Made by a program: the position numbers and the translations under genes | Shown: positions 18,968-27,965 of the stretch, piece after piece | How positions within the stretch are numbered: position 1 is the first letter of the stretch | How the letters are laid out: the number at the start of each line of letters is the position of its first letter | NCBI RefSeq assembly: GCF_000020665.1 | Contig: NC_011071.1 | Span: 920,501 to 984,500 of the forward strand | Direction: 5' to 3' | DNA from: Stenotrophomonas maltophilia R551-3 | GTDB taxonomy: Bacteria > Pseudomonadota > Gammaproteobacteria > Xanthomonadales > Xanthomonadaceae | Length of the DNA stretch: 64,000 nt | Notes under the pieces: generated by a model | What the model was told of the DNA's origin: nothing | Seen by the model: the letters and a program-made list of their open reading frames with translations, nothing else | Database searches by the model: none

Positions 18968-20425
18968 TCACCCGTTTGGCAGCACCACGCGTCTGCCATC
19001 CACGGTCGGCCGGTTGATGTAGAACAGGCCGGGCCCTGGCCGGTAGGGCAGTTCGCTCACCCCGGCATCGGCGGCATAGGTCAGTGCGGTATCGCCCAGT
19101 GCATCGAAGTTCCAGTGCGCCGACTGCATCAGGTAGCGCCGTCGCAGCAGTGCCTCCTGGGTCGGGGTCAGCGCCTGTCCGGCCACCAGTCGCCGTGCGA
19201 TCGGCAGCAGCGCGGAGGGGAGCGCCCAGCCTGGAACATCGGCTGCATCGGCACGCCACTGCACGCCGGCATCGCGTGCGTGCTGCTGCATCACCTGCAG
19301 GGCAATCAGCTGGTACCGCCAGTCGATGCGCCGGCGCAGCACCACCGCAGCAGTCACGTACAGCACCGGTGACAGCAGGACGCTGCGGCTGCCTGCACGA
19401 CGCTGCTGTTGCCACTGGTGCCAGACATCGACCCACACTTCCTTCTGGTCCGCGCCCAGCTGTTGCCGCCAGCGCTCGGCATCGGCCTGCGCTTCGGCAT
19501 AGGCCGTGGTCGCCTGCAGCACCGTCAGGGGCGGAATCTGGTAATCGGCAACGGCCGTGCGACGCAGCTGCTGCCGACGTGGACGACTGAGCAGCTTGGG
19601 GCCTTCTTCGATCTGGTTGTAGCCACCGCCGATGTTGGCGTGCACGCCCGGCAGTGCGATTTCAGTGAAGGGAGGCGCCACGCTGGTGAGTGGATAGTGC
19701 TGGCGGTGTTCGTCGCGTGCAGTCAGCTGCAGCACCTGGCCGGCGATACCGGTACGCAGTGCCAGCCGTGGCTGCTCATCGGCGCGGCCGCCATTGACCG
19801 CAACCACGGTGTCGAACAGGCCGATGAAGCGCAGTGCCGGTGTTGCCGCAGTGAAATCACCAGCACAGGCCAGGCCGGATGACTGCAGCAGTTGTCGCCA
19901 GCGTGCGTTGTCCCAGGCCTGCAACTGGTTGGCGATATCGCGTGCAGCGGCGGCACCGCGCGAATAGCCGAACAGGTCCAGCTGCACGCGCCGCAGCGGT
20001 TGCCGCCAGCGTGTGGACAGCTCGGTCAGCGCGACCGGCAGCAGCACCTGCAGCGCGCGTTGCACTTTCGCCCGCACGCCGCTGGCGCCGATACCGAAGG
20101 CCAGGCCGATCAGGTCGTCGTCTGCATCGTCGCGGGTGCCGACGCCTTCCACATAGATCGACAGCGATGCAGTCGCCAGCGTATCGCGGCGGCTATCCGG
20201 GTACAGCTGCTGCAGACGGGCGATGTTGGTCAGGCCGTTGTCGTAGCTGCTGGTCAGCCGGCTCTGGTAGGTCGAATCGTCGTCGGCGCGCAGCTGGGCC
20301 GGGCGTGGCTGTGGCAGCTGCGGGCGACCGCGTTCCAGATTGTGTGCGTTGTTGCGGGTGCCATCGAAGAACAGGCCGATCCGCAGCAAGCCGACATCTT
20401 CGTCCGTGTCCTGCGGTGGTGCCAT
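18968..20425 (-). CDS. DUF2235 / Tle1-like alpha/beta hydrolase
   Basis: A 485-residue putative lipase. The N-terminal RIGLFFDGTRNN (15-26) is the DUF2235 hallmark, followed by the nucleophile elbow FGYSRGAAAARD (Ser155 in GYSRG) and FIGLFDTVVAV with the likely acidic residue. Known members include the Tle1 phospholipase effectors of type VI secretion. No signal peptide, vgrG, PAAR, hcp or immunity-like gene is adjacent, so an effector role is unproven. I chose the ATG at 20425, 6 bp after GGGGA; the ATG at 20431 abuts that site. It ends 4 bp before the 29-bp hairpin. Confidence 0.8.
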   Translation of the reverse strand: MAPPQDTDEDVGLLRIGLFFDGTRNNAHNLERGRPQLPQPRPAQLRADDDSTYQSRLTSSYDNGLTNIARLQQLYPDSRRDTLATASLSIYVEGVGTRDDADDDLIGLAFGIGASGVRAKVQRALQVLLPVALTELSTRWRQPLRRVQLDLFGYSRGAAAARDIANQLQAWDNARWRQLLQSSGLACAGDFTAATPALRFIGLFDTVVAVNGGRADEQPRLALRTGIAGQVLQLTARDEHRQHYPLTSVAPPFTEIALPGVHANIGGGYNQIEEGPKLLSRPRRQQLRRTAVADYQIPPLTVLQATTAYAEAQADAERWRQQLGADQKEVWVDVWHQWQQQRRAGSRSVLLSPVLYVTAAVVLRRRIDWRYQLIALQVMQQHARDAGVQWRADAADVPGWALPSALLPIARRLVAGQALTPTQEALLRRRYLMQSAHWNFDALGDTALTYAADAGVSELPYRPGPGLFYINRPTVDGRRVVLPNG

Positions 20426-20650
20426 GTGCATTCCCCGTCGTGGCTGCGTCACGGTAGCGCGAAAGCGGTGTGTTGGCGAAGTGTAGTGACGCTTTTGACC
20501 TGACTGAACGCAGATGCGGTCGATCACAGTTCCTGATTTTCATTCCCATCTTCTATTGAATTCACACGACCCGCGCAGGCCAGATGGCCAGACCCGGCAA
20601 ACCCGGGCGTGCTGCATCAACGCTGTTCACATCATTCAAGGAGCGACGCA

Positions 20651-21904
20651 ATGTTGTCCAGATCGATTGGCAAAGCGGCAGGTGGCCTGGTGTTGGGGTT
20701 GTCGGTGGCGGCGGCTGCGCATGCCGCACCGTTGTTCGAGCCGGTGACGGTACTCAGCCGTGCAGCGGCAGGCAGTGAACCCGCCCTGGGGAAACTGCTG
20801 GCGACGCCGTCCACGGCGACGGTGCAGGAAGTACGTGTGGATGCGGCGGCCACCGCGCAGCCACAGCTGGAGTTCGAGCTGCTAGGCCAGCGCGTACAGG
20901 CGGTGCGCAGCAAGGTCGAGTCGCTGCCCGATGGCGGCAGCATCTGGTATGGCCAGTTCCGTTCGCCGTCCGATCGGCTGACCGCTGCCACTTCGAACGG
21001 CCAGGATGATCCTGGTAATTCAGTGATCCTGGTACGTTCGGGCAACACCGTCACCGGTTCGATCCGCAAGGATGGCAAGCTGTATCGCCTGCGTCCGCTG
21101 GGCAATCGCCATGTGCTGGTGGAAGTGGACGAGTCGCGGATGCCGGCCGACCATCCGGCCGACTACAACCAGCTGCCGAAGATTCCGATGGGCAACAACG
21201 ATCGCATCGGCATCGCACAGGCCTCGTCCGGTACGCCGGCGACCATCCGCGTGCTGGTAGTGGCGACCAACGCTGCCGTGGCGGCCTATGGCGGCAACAT
21301 GCAGTCGCTGGTGCAACTGGCGGTAGCCGAATCCAACCAGGGCTACGTCAACAGCAACGTTGGCATCACCCTGCAGCTGGCCGGCTACGAGACCACCAGC
21401 TACACCGAGTCGGGCAACTTCACCACCGACCTGACCCGCTTCCGCAACACCAGCGACGGCTACATGGACAGCATCCATACCAGCCGTAACAACACCGCTG
21501 CCGACGTCGGCGTACTGCTGATTAACAACACCAGCTATTGCGGGTTGGCCTCGGGCATCGGTTCCACCGCATCGACCGCGTTTGCCGCGGTGTACTGGGA
21601 TTGCGCCACCGGCTACTACTCGTTCGCCCATGAAATCGGCCACCTGCAGAGTGCACGGCACGACATCGCCAGTGATCCCAGCACCTCGCCCTACGCCTAT
21701 GGCCACGGCTATCGTTATGAGCCGGCGAGCGGATCGCGCTGGCGCACGATCATGGCCTATGACTGCTCGGCCGGCTGCCCGCGGCTGAACTACTGGTCCA
21801 ATCCGAACATCAGTTACAACGGTGTGCCGATGGGCATCGCCAGCAGTGCCGACAACCAGCGCGTGCTGGTCAACACCAAGGCCACCATCGCGGCCTTCCG
21901 CTGA
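20651..21904 (+). CDS. Secreted zinc metalloprotease, peptidyl-Asp metalloendopeptidase (M72) type
   Basis: A 417-residue exported protease. A signal peptide (to about AHAAP, residue 26) and a prodomain of about 170 residues precede a catalytic domain containing HEIGHLQSARHD, a metzincin HExxHxxxxxH zinc site with His327, His331 and His337 and the base Glu328. TIMAYDC supplies the Met-turn. Cysteines flank the site as in M72 enzymes, which cleave before Asp and cysteic acid. AAGGAG lies 7 bp before the ATG. It is divergent from the DUF2235 gene across a 225-bp gap. It is probably part of the extracellular proteolytic set. Confidence 0.85.
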   Translation: MLSRSIGKAAGGLVLGLSVAAAAHAAPLFEPVTVLSRAAAGSEPALGKLLATPSTATVQEVRVDAAATAQPQLEFELLGQRVQAVRSKVESLPDGGSIWYGQFRSPSDRLTAATSNGQDDPGNSVILVRSGNTVTGSIRKDGKLYRLRPLGNRHVLVEVDESRMPADHPADYNQLPKIPMGNNDRIGIAQASSGTPATIRVLVVATNAAVAAYGGNMQSLVQLAVAESNQGYVNSNVGITLQLAGYETTSYTESGNFTTDLTRFRNTSDGYMDSIHTSRNNTAADVGVLLINNTSYCGLASGIGSTASTAFAAVYWDCATGYYSFAHEIGHLQSARHDIASDPSTSPYAYGHGYRYEPASGSRWRTIMAYDCSAGCPRLNYWSNPNISYNGVPMGIASSADNQRVLVNTKATIAAFR

Positions 21905-21910
21905 GTCCAG

Positions 21911-21981
21911 GCGCCGACCAGGGTCGGCGTCTACCAGGGCGCGTGCACCTGCTCTGGTAGATGCCAACCTTGGTTGGCACC
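21911..21981. repeat. SMAG palindromes, inverted pair (variant arms)
   Basis: GCGCCGACCAGGGTCGGCG..CTAC (21911-21934, inverted) and GTAGATGCCAACCTTGGTTG.. (21957-21981). The two differ in stem sequence but keep the GTAG foot. They lie between the convergent protease and lpxH genes. Confidence 0.7.
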
Positions 21982-21991
21982 CTGCGATCCA

Positions 21992-22738
21992 TCATTCGCG
22001 GCTGAGCGTATCCAGGGTCCAGCCATTGGCGTCCACGCGCAGCACCGAACCCTGTTCGTACCAGTCGCCCAGCACGATACGGGTGCAGGCACGGCCACCG
22101 GCCTGCAGTGCATGGATGGCCGGGCGATGGGTGTGGCCGTGGATCATGGTGTCCACGCCGTGGCGCACGAAGGTGGCATCGACTTCGGCCGGGGCCACGT
22201 CGGTCACGTTCTCGAACGTCGCACGATCACCCTGCTTCATTTCCGACTGGCGGGCCTGGCTGGTTTCGCGGGCCTTCTGTGCGAACGCGATGCGCGCGGC
22301 CAGCGGCTGCGACAGGAACTGCGCCTGGAACGCGGGATCGCGTGTCTGTGCGCGGAACTGCTGGTAGGGAATGTCATCGGTGCACAGCAGGTCGCCGTGC
22401 TGCAGCAGCACCGGGCGGCCGTACAGCTCGATCACGCACGGGTCGGGCAGGATGCGCAGGCCGGCGCGGCGTGCGTAGTCCTCGCCGAGCAGGAAATCGC
22501 GGTTGCCTCGGATGAAGTATGCAGGCACGCCGCTGTCGGTCAGCACCTTCAACGCATCGGCCACCGCATCGGCGGCGGGCGAGGGGGTGTCGTCGCCGAT
22601 CCAGGCTTCGAACAGGTCGCCGAGGATGTACAGCGCATCGGCGGTGGGCGCCTGCTCGCGCAGGAAGCGCAGGAACAGGTCGGTGATCTCCGGACGGCTG
22701 GGGTCCAGGTGCAGGTCGGAAATGAACAGCGTGGTCAT
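21992..22738 (-). CDS. lpxH: UDP-2,3-diacylglucosamine diphosphatase
   Basis: Fourth step of lipid A synthesis: hydrolyses UDP-2,3-diacylglucosamine to lipid X and UMP at the inner membrane surface. The product has 248 residues and starts [17 protein letters not shown]. The calcineurin-type di-metal site is visible as [33 protein letters not shown] and MIHGHTHRP. Length and motif order match LpxH of gamma-proteobacteria. It is transcribed away from a triple SMAG cluster, which separates it from the PAP2 gene. Confidence 0.95.
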   Translation of the reverse strand: MTTLFISDLHLDPSRPEITDLFLRFLREQAPTADALYILGDLFEAWIGDDTPSPAADAVADALKVLTDSGVPAYFIRGNRDFLLGEDYARRAGLRILPDPCVIELYGRPVLLQHGDLLCTDDIPYQQFRAQTRDPAFQAQFLSQPLAARIAFAQKARETSQARQSEMKQGDRATFENVTDVAPAEVDATFVRHGVDTMIHGHTHRPAIHALQAGGRACTRIVLGDWYEQGSVLRVDANGWTLDTLSRE

Positions 22739-22782
22739 GCCTGCATTCTAGGGCATCCGCCCGCCGGGGATGCCGCTGCGCT

Positions 22783-22890
22783 CGCCGGGCGCGGCCCGGC
22801 GCTACCAAGGGACCGCTGCGCTCGCTGGGCCTGGCCCGGCGTTGCCCGGGAATCGTATGCTGACCGGTAGCGCCGGGCCATGCCCGGCGG
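22783..22890. repeat. Cluster of three SMAG palindromes
   Basis: Two inverted copies (22783-22805; 22823-22845, the latter with a decayed GTAG foot) and one direct copy (22867-22890), between the PAP2 gene end and the lpxH start. Confidence 0.8.
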
Positions 22891-22898
22891 AAAGCACC

Positions 22899-23438
22899 TC
22901 ACACCGGCAGTGGCAACCAGGCCAGGCTGGCCGCGGCCAGCAACGCGGCGATGCCGGTGGCAGCGAGGACGTCGCTGGGGTAGTGCAGGCCCAGCACCAC
23001 CCGCGACAGCGCCACACCGACGGTGAACGGCACCAACAGCGGCGCCAGCCACGGGTAGTAGGCCAGTGCGACGATGGTGAAGGACACCGCGTGCAGGGTG
23101 TGCCCGGAGGGGAAGCTGAATTCGTCCAGCGGTGCCACCCAGGCGCGGATGCGCAGGTCGGCGGCATACGGGCGCGGGCGCCGGGTCCAGCGCTTCAGGC
23201 TCTTGTACAGCAGCAGCGCGGCCAGGCCGGTGGCGGCCATGTGCACCGAGGCGCGCAGGCCGTCGAAGCCGTCCAACACCACCAGCGCGCCCATCAGGAC
23301 ATACCAGAACACGCCATCGCCGAGCCGGCTGATGACCGAGAACAGGCGGCGCACGCGGCGGCGCCGGCAGTAGTGGTTGGCCCGCCGGCACAGCCGTGCT
23401 TCGCGGCCGGCCAGCAGCTCAAGCGGCGTGGTGCGCAT
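22899..23438 (-). CDS. PAP2-family membrane phosphatase
   Basis: A 179-residue protein with four to five hydrophobic segments and the three PAP2 signatures: KSLKRWTRRPRP (KxxxxxxRP), FPSGHTLHA (PSGH) and SRVVLGLHYPSD (SRxxxxxHxxxD). Such enzymes remove phosphate from lipid phosphates, for example undecaprenyl diphosphate or phosphatidate. GGAGGAG lies just before the ATG. Its start overlaps the end of the upstream glycosyltransferase gene by 20 bp, indicating translational coupling, so a role in the same glycolipid path is likely. Confidence 0.88.
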   Translation of the reverse strand: MRTTPLELLAGREARLCRRANHYCRRRRVRRLFSVISRLGDGVFWYVLMGALVVLDGFDGLRASVHMAATGLAALLLYKSLKRWTRRPRPYAADLRIRAWVAPLDEFSFPSGHTLHAVSFTIVALAYYPWLAPLLVPFTVGVALSRVVLGLHYPSDVLAATGIAALLAAASLAWLPLPV

Positions 23439-24564
23439 GGCCGCTCCTCCGTGACTGGGCCAGCTCGGCCAGCAGGGCATCGAACTCGGCCACCACCTGC
23501 TGCGGATGCAGGCGTTTCATCGCCTGCGCGGCGTTGCTGCCCAGTGCGTGGCGCCGCGCATCATCAGCGGCCAGTTGCACCGCCGCTTCAATGAACTGCT
23601 CGTCGTTGTCCACCGCTGCGCCGTTCTCGCCGTTGCGCAGGTACTCGCGCGCGGCGCCGTAGTCGAAGGCCACGGTTGCCAGGCCGCTGGCCATGCTTTC
23701 CAGGGTCACGTTGCCAAAAGTCTCGCTGCGGCTGGGGAACAGGAACAGATCGCCGCTGGCGAAGTGTTGTGCCAGGGCATCGCCGCGCTGGATGCCGCAG
23801 AAGATGAAGTCGGGGTTTTCATGCGCCAGTTTTTCGCGGGCCGGGCCGTCACCGACCCACACGAAACGCGCCTTCGGCCGGATCTGCTGCAGCCGGCGGA
23901 ACGCCTTCACGGCCAGCCCGAGGTTCTTTTCCGCGGCGATCCGCCCGACGTAGATCGCTACCAGGCCATTGCCGTCCACGCCCCATTCCTCGCGCAGCGC
24001 AGGGTCACGACGGCTCGGATCGAACTGCTGGCTGTCGACTGCGCGCGCCAGCAGGCGCACGCGTTCGAATCCCTGCTCGCCCAGGAACTGCTGCAGCTCG
24101 CGGGTCGGCACCAGGGTCGCATCGGCCTGGTTGTGGAAGCGGCGCATCCAGCGCATTGCCGCTGCCTGCAGCCAGGCCACGCCGTAGTCGGGCAGGTACT
24201 CGTCGAAGCGGGTGTGGAAGCCGCTGGCGACCGGGATGCCGAGGCGGCGCGCGGTGCGCAGTGCCGACCAGCCCAGCGGGCCCTCGGTGGCGACGTAGAC
24301 CGCATCCGGGCGCTGCTGCTGCCAGTGGCGGCCAAGCCGGATCGGTGCTGGCAGGCCGAAGCGCAGGCCGGGGTAGCGCGGTAGTGCAGCGCCCGGGACC
24401 AGCAGGGTGCCGGGTGCCGAATCCAGCGCTTCGCTGGCCTGGCGTGGCCGGATCAGGTCGATGTCATGCCCCGATGCGCGCAGTCCCTGTTCCAGGCCCT
24501 GCACGGTGAGGGCAACGCCGTTCACTTCCGGCGGATAGGTCTCGGTGACGATGGCATAGCGCAT
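23419..24564 (-). CDS. GT4-family glycosyltransferase
   Basis: A 381-residue GT-B glycosyltransferase starting MRYAIVTETYPPEVNGVA, the opening typical of MgtA/PimB/SqdX-like enzymes. The C-terminal nucleotide-sugar domain has VYVGRIAAEKNL, VWVGDGPAREKL and the acidic EX7E-type SRSETFGNVTLES, suggesting a retaining transferase that glycosylates diacylglycerol or a related lipid. GGAGG lies 6 bp before the ATG at 24564; an ATG eight codons upstream is weaker. It is coupled to the PAP2 phosphatase, which could supply or recycle its lipid acceptor. Confidence 0.88.
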   Translation of the reverse strand: MRYAIVTETYPPEVNGVALTVQGLEQGLRASGHDIDLIRPRQASEALDSAPGTLLVPGAALPRYPGLRFGLPAPIRLGRHWQQQRPDAVYVATEGPLGWSALRTARRLGIPVASGFHTRFDEYLPDYGVAWLQAAAMRWMRRFHNQADATLVPTRELQQFLGEQGFERVRLLARAVDSQQFDPSRRDPALREEWGVDGNGLVAIYVGRIAAEKNLGLAVKAFRRLQQIRPKARFVWVGDGPAREKLAHENPDFIFCGIQRGDALAQHFASGDLFLFPSRSETFGNVTLESMASGLATVAFDYGAAREYLRNGENGAAVDNDEQFIEAAVQLAADDARRHALGSNAAQAMKRLHPQQVVAEFDALLAELAQSRRSGHAHHAA

Positions 24565-24657
24565 GGCGGGCCTCCGGGTTTCCGGCATGCTCGGGCCTGG
24601 CGATGTAGCCGATATGACCGCTTTGCGACCGCCAGATGACGTAGCCCTGGGAGCATG

Positions 24658-24682
24658 AAACCACGGCCCCGAAGGGCCGTGG
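24658..24682 (-). terminator. Terminator of the first TonB receptor gene
   Basis: 9-bp stem CCACGGCCC/GGGCCGTGG with a tetraloop, followed on the minus strand by TTTCATG. Its 22-bp core is identical to that at 27917-27938. Confidence 0.7.
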
Positions 24683-24708
24683 CGTAAACGCTCATGCTGT
24701 GCAGTGGA

Positions 24709-27633
24709 TCAGAAGCGCTGCTGGTATTTCATGTAGATGAAACGGCCGATGTCAAAGCCGCCGTAGTAGGAGAAATTGGCACTCGGCTGGCTGTACATGA
24801 CCGGACCCTGGCGGCCGAACACGTTGTTGGCGCCGACCGAAACCGTGGCATCCCACGGCAGGTTGTAGCGTGCCTGCACGTCGTGGAAAGTGACCGATCC
24901 GCGACGGTTGTAGTCACGCGTACCACTGAACCACGGTGCGCGCTGGTCCGTGTGCGAGCATTCGTTCGGATAGTCCGCCAGGCCCAGGCAGCGTTCCTTC
25001 ACTGCGGAGAAATAGCGCAGGCTCCATGTGAGGCCGAAGTCGCCACGCTCCCAGCCCAATGATGCGTTGGAGCGAACACGGAAGCCGATTCCATCGTTGG
25101 TGGCGATGCCATTGCTGGGAATCGGCGGTACATCCGCCTCGTTGGTAGTCCGTTCTTCCGCAGCAACCACATAGGTGGTCTTCCAGTCCGCGCTCAGCGT
25201 GCCCCAGGACGTTTCGATCTTGTGGCCGACTTCCAGGTCATAGCCTTCGGCCTGGCGGAAGCCGCTGTTGCGGCTGCCATAGTTGAGCTTGTTGACGATG
25301 CCCAGTTCCGGATCGCGGGTGAAACTGCCGCAGCGCTCGGCAATGCCCAACTCGTAGCAGTCACGAAGGATGTCGTTGGGGTGGTCGGCGACGATGGTGT
25401 TGTCGATGCGGATCTTCCACCAATCCAGCGCGATGTTCAGCCCTTGGGCGAACGAGGGGCTCCAGACCAGGCCCAATGTGCGGCTGGTTGAGGTTTCCGG
25501 CTGCAGGTCGGGATTGGAGCCGTTGGTGAAGGGCAGGGGGGTCTGCCCGCTGCTGCCGGTGATCGGTTCATTGCCCTGGCCGAGCTGGCGGTAGCTGTCC
25601 GCATTGGCAATGTCGGCGGCGCAGCGTGCACGCACTTCCGGACTGCTGGCCGCAGCGCCGTAGACGGTGTCGCAAGGGTCACGGAAGCCGGTGGTGAAGG
25701 TCTCCGAACCACCGCCGTACAGGTTGGAAATGGTCGGTGCGCGGAAGCCCTGGGCCCAGGTGCCGCGGACCAGCAACTGGTCGATCGGCTTCCAGGTGAA
25801 GCCGAACTTGCTGTTGAGGGTACCGCCGAAGGTGGTGTAGTCCGAGTAGCGGGTCGCAGCGCTCAGGCTCAGCTCACGTGCACCGGCCAGGTCACGCAGC
25901 ACCGGCACGCTCAGCTCCAGGTACGCCTCGTCGACACGATAGCCGCCGCCGGTAGGACCTGCGGCCAGGTTGGTGGTGGCGCCGGTCTGTGCCAGTGCAT
26001 CGGGGATGAAACGTCCATCTTCGCGACGGCTCTCGGCACCGACGGCGAAGCCCAGCTCACCGGCCGGCAACGTGGCGAGGCTGCCGCTGAGGCTGGCGAA
26101 CAGGTTGCGGGTGGTGGTACGGCCACGGGTGAGTTCTTCCGGGAACAGCCAGTCCTGCAGTTCCGGATTGCCGGTCAGGCCATAGGGATCATCCTGGCCA
26201 TACGGAACCAGCGGGTTCCAGGGCTTGCAGCCGGCGATTGGCGCCTCCGGCGTACCGCATTCGACCTTGCCGGTTGCCGGGTTGTAGAACGAGGGGCCGG
26301 TGGCATCGGCAACGCGCTGCTTGTGCAGGTTGCCGGTAGCGCGCTGGATCAGTTCGCTGCGGTTGTACTGGTAGCCTGCTTCCCAATCGAAGTCACGACC
26401 GCCGAACGCGAAGCTGCCTTCGAATGCAGCAACACCCTGCCAGGTGGTCAGTTCGCTGACGCTGACGCGTGGGATCTCCCAGGTGCGGCGGTTCCAGTGC
26501 ACGTCGCTGGGGCTTTCATGGCCATGGTGGCTGCCGAACGGGTTGAACCAGCTGTCGGCGGACATCGGCGTGATGCCGGCGACAGCGGACTGGAACGGAT
26601 AGCCCGCGATCTGGCGGGTGGTGGTGCGCCGGTTGTAGGCCAGCTGGGTGTTGAAGCGGACCTGCTCATTGAGATCCATGCGTGCGTCGACGAAGATCGA
26701 GTCGCGCTTGATCGGCGTCTGCAGATGCATCTGCTCGTTGCTGTTGCTGACATCACCGGTGAATGGCGTATTGTCGCTGAGGTGGAAACTGTCCGGGCCT
26801 CCCGGCTGGCTGCCACGGTCGAGCGAATAGCTGCAGCCGCGGCTGTTGCTGCAGCCTGGGCCCTTGAAACCGGTGATGCGGCCCCACTGGCCGACCGTCG
26901 TCCAGCCATCGGCCGGATGACCGTCGGTGTAGGTGTAGGCGCTGAAGCCACGGTCCTTCGCCCACACGCCCTTTTCTTCGACATGCTCGGCGGCGATGCT
27001 GATCGAAGCGCGTTCGTTCGACCAGCCGGCCACCACGTCGTACTGGGTGCGGGCGCCGTCGCCCTCGCTGTACTGGCCGTGGTAGACGCTGGCGGTCACG
27101 CCCTCGACGTTGCGGCGGGTGATGATGTTGACCACGCCGGCCATCGCATCGGAACCGTAGATGGCCGAGGCGCCATCCTTGAGGACTTCTATGCGCTCCA
27201 CGGCAGCGGCAGGAATGCTGGAGATGTCCTGGTAGCCAGAGGTGGTCATGCCCAGGCGCTTGCCATTGACCAGCACCAGGGTGCGCTGCGGGCCGAGGCC
27301 GCGCATGTCCACGTAGCTGCCACCAGAGGCCTCGCCCGCGCTGAGCGGGCTGGCACGGCTGAGGGCAGGGCTGCCGGTCGCGGTCAGGTTCTGCAGGATG
27401 TCGGCAACCGAGTTGAAGCCCTGTCGCTCGATGTCGGCACGGCTGATGGTCAGCACCGGTTGCGCGGTTTCCAGGTCGACCTGGCGGATGCGTGAGCCGG
27501 TGATCTCGATGCGGTCCAGCGTGGTGGCTTCCGGGGCCTGCTGGGCGAGTGCAGGAGCGGCCAATGCGGTGGTTGCGGTCATCGCCAGCACGCGGCGGAT
27601 CGCCAACCCCAGTTCGGGAATACGGATGATCAT
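24709..27633 (-). CDS. TonB-dependent receptor (copy 1)
   Basis: A 974-residue outer-membrane transporter. A signal peptide (to ALAQQ, about residue 31) precedes a short linker, the plug domain (ITGSRIRQVDLETAQPV, ..ERIEVLKDGASAIYGSDAMAGVVNIITRR) and a large 22-strand-type barrel ending in phenylalanine (YMKYQQRF), the OMP assembly signal. Its ligand is unknown; the type is abundant in Xanthomonadaceae and often serves glycan or peptide uptake. AGAGAGAGA precedes the ATG. It is a clear paralogue of the next gene, with near-identical N- and C-termini. No inner-membrane transporter is adjacent. Confidence 0.93.
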   Translation of the reverse strand: MIIRIPELGLAIRRVLAMTATTALAAPALAQQAPEATTLDRIEITGSRIRQVDLETAQPVLTISRADIERQGFNSVADILQNLTATGSPALSRASPLSAGEASGGSYVDMRGLGPQRTLVLVNGKRLGMTTSGYQDISSIPAAAVERIEVLKDGASAIYGSDAMAGVVNIITRRNVEGVTASVYHGQYSEGDGARTQYDVVAGWSNERASISIAAEHVEEKGVWAKDRGFSAYTYTDGHPADGWTTVGQWGRITGFKGPGCSNSRGCSYSLDRGSQPGGPDSFHLSDNTPFTGDVSNSNEQMHLQTPIKRDSIFVDARMDLNEQVRFNTQLAYNRRTTTRQIAGYPFQSAVAGITPMSADSWFNPFGSHHGHESPSDVHWNRRTWEIPRVSVSELTTWQGVAAFEGSFAFGGRDFDWEAGYQYNRSELIQRATGNLHKQRVADATGPSFYNPATGKVECGTPEAPIAGCKPWNPLVPYGQDDPYGLTGNPELQDWLFPEELTRGRTTTRNLFASLSGSLATLPAGELGFAVGAESRREDGRFIPDALAQTGATTNLAAGPTGGGYRVDEAYLELSVPVLRDLAGARELSLSAATRYSDYTTFGGTLNSKFGFTWKPIDQLLVRGTWAQGFRAPTISNLYGGGSETFTTGFRDPCDTVYGAAASSPEVRARCAADIANADSYRQLGQGNEPITGSSGQTPLPFTNGSNPDLQPETSTSRTLGLVWSPSFAQGLNIALDWWKIRIDNTIVADHPNDILRDCYELGIAERCGSFTRDPELGIVNKLNYGSRNSGFRQAEGYDLEVGHKIETSWGTLSADWKTTYVVAAEERTTNEADVPPIPSNGIATNDGIGFRVRSNASLGWERGDFGLTWSLRYFSAVKERCLGLADYPNECSHTDQRAPWFSGTRDYNRRGSVTFHDVQARYNLPWDATVSVGANNVFGRQGPVMYSQPSANFSYYGGFDIGRFIYMKYQQRF

Positions 27634-27965
27634 GGGTCTCTCTCTCTTCGAAGTCTTCGGTGCGCTGCCAAGCCGGACGGCGCCAATACCACCGCAGGCG
27701 GTGGACGTTCGAACCTAGTGAAGGTCTGTCGGGAGAGGTATGGGAAACCGATGAAAATGCGCCGGGTGGTTATGTCGCTTCTGCACAAATCGACATGGAA
27801 TCAGTCGATTGCCGAGGAGTCTGCGATGACCGAGGCAGAGGAACATGCATCTGTCCTCGGGTTTGGAAACGTCAATGGCGATGCAGATAACGTCAGACTG
27901 CGCGGGCCGAAAAAAACCACGGCCCCGAAGGGCCGTGGTCGTGGAGCGTCAACAGCGCGGATGGA
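27634..27965. other. Intergenic region between the two TonB receptor genes
   Basis: This 332-bp gap holds the terminator of the upstream receptor gene, the unresolved promoter of the downstream one, and a leader hairpin (CCACCG CCTG CGGTGG, near 27700). No plausible gene is seen. Confidence 0.6.
27910..27938 (-). terminator. Terminator of the second TonB receptor gene
   Basis: The same 22-bp hairpin core as at 24661-24682, here followed on the minus strand by seven T residues. Confidence 0.88.

Noticed and set aside
15592..18999. Antisense open frame of 1135 codons on the minus strand over dedD-cvpA-purF-DUF455
   Set aside because: It is a shadow of high-G+C coding on the plus strand; it crosses four well-identified genes and has Gln/His/Arg-rich composition without domains.
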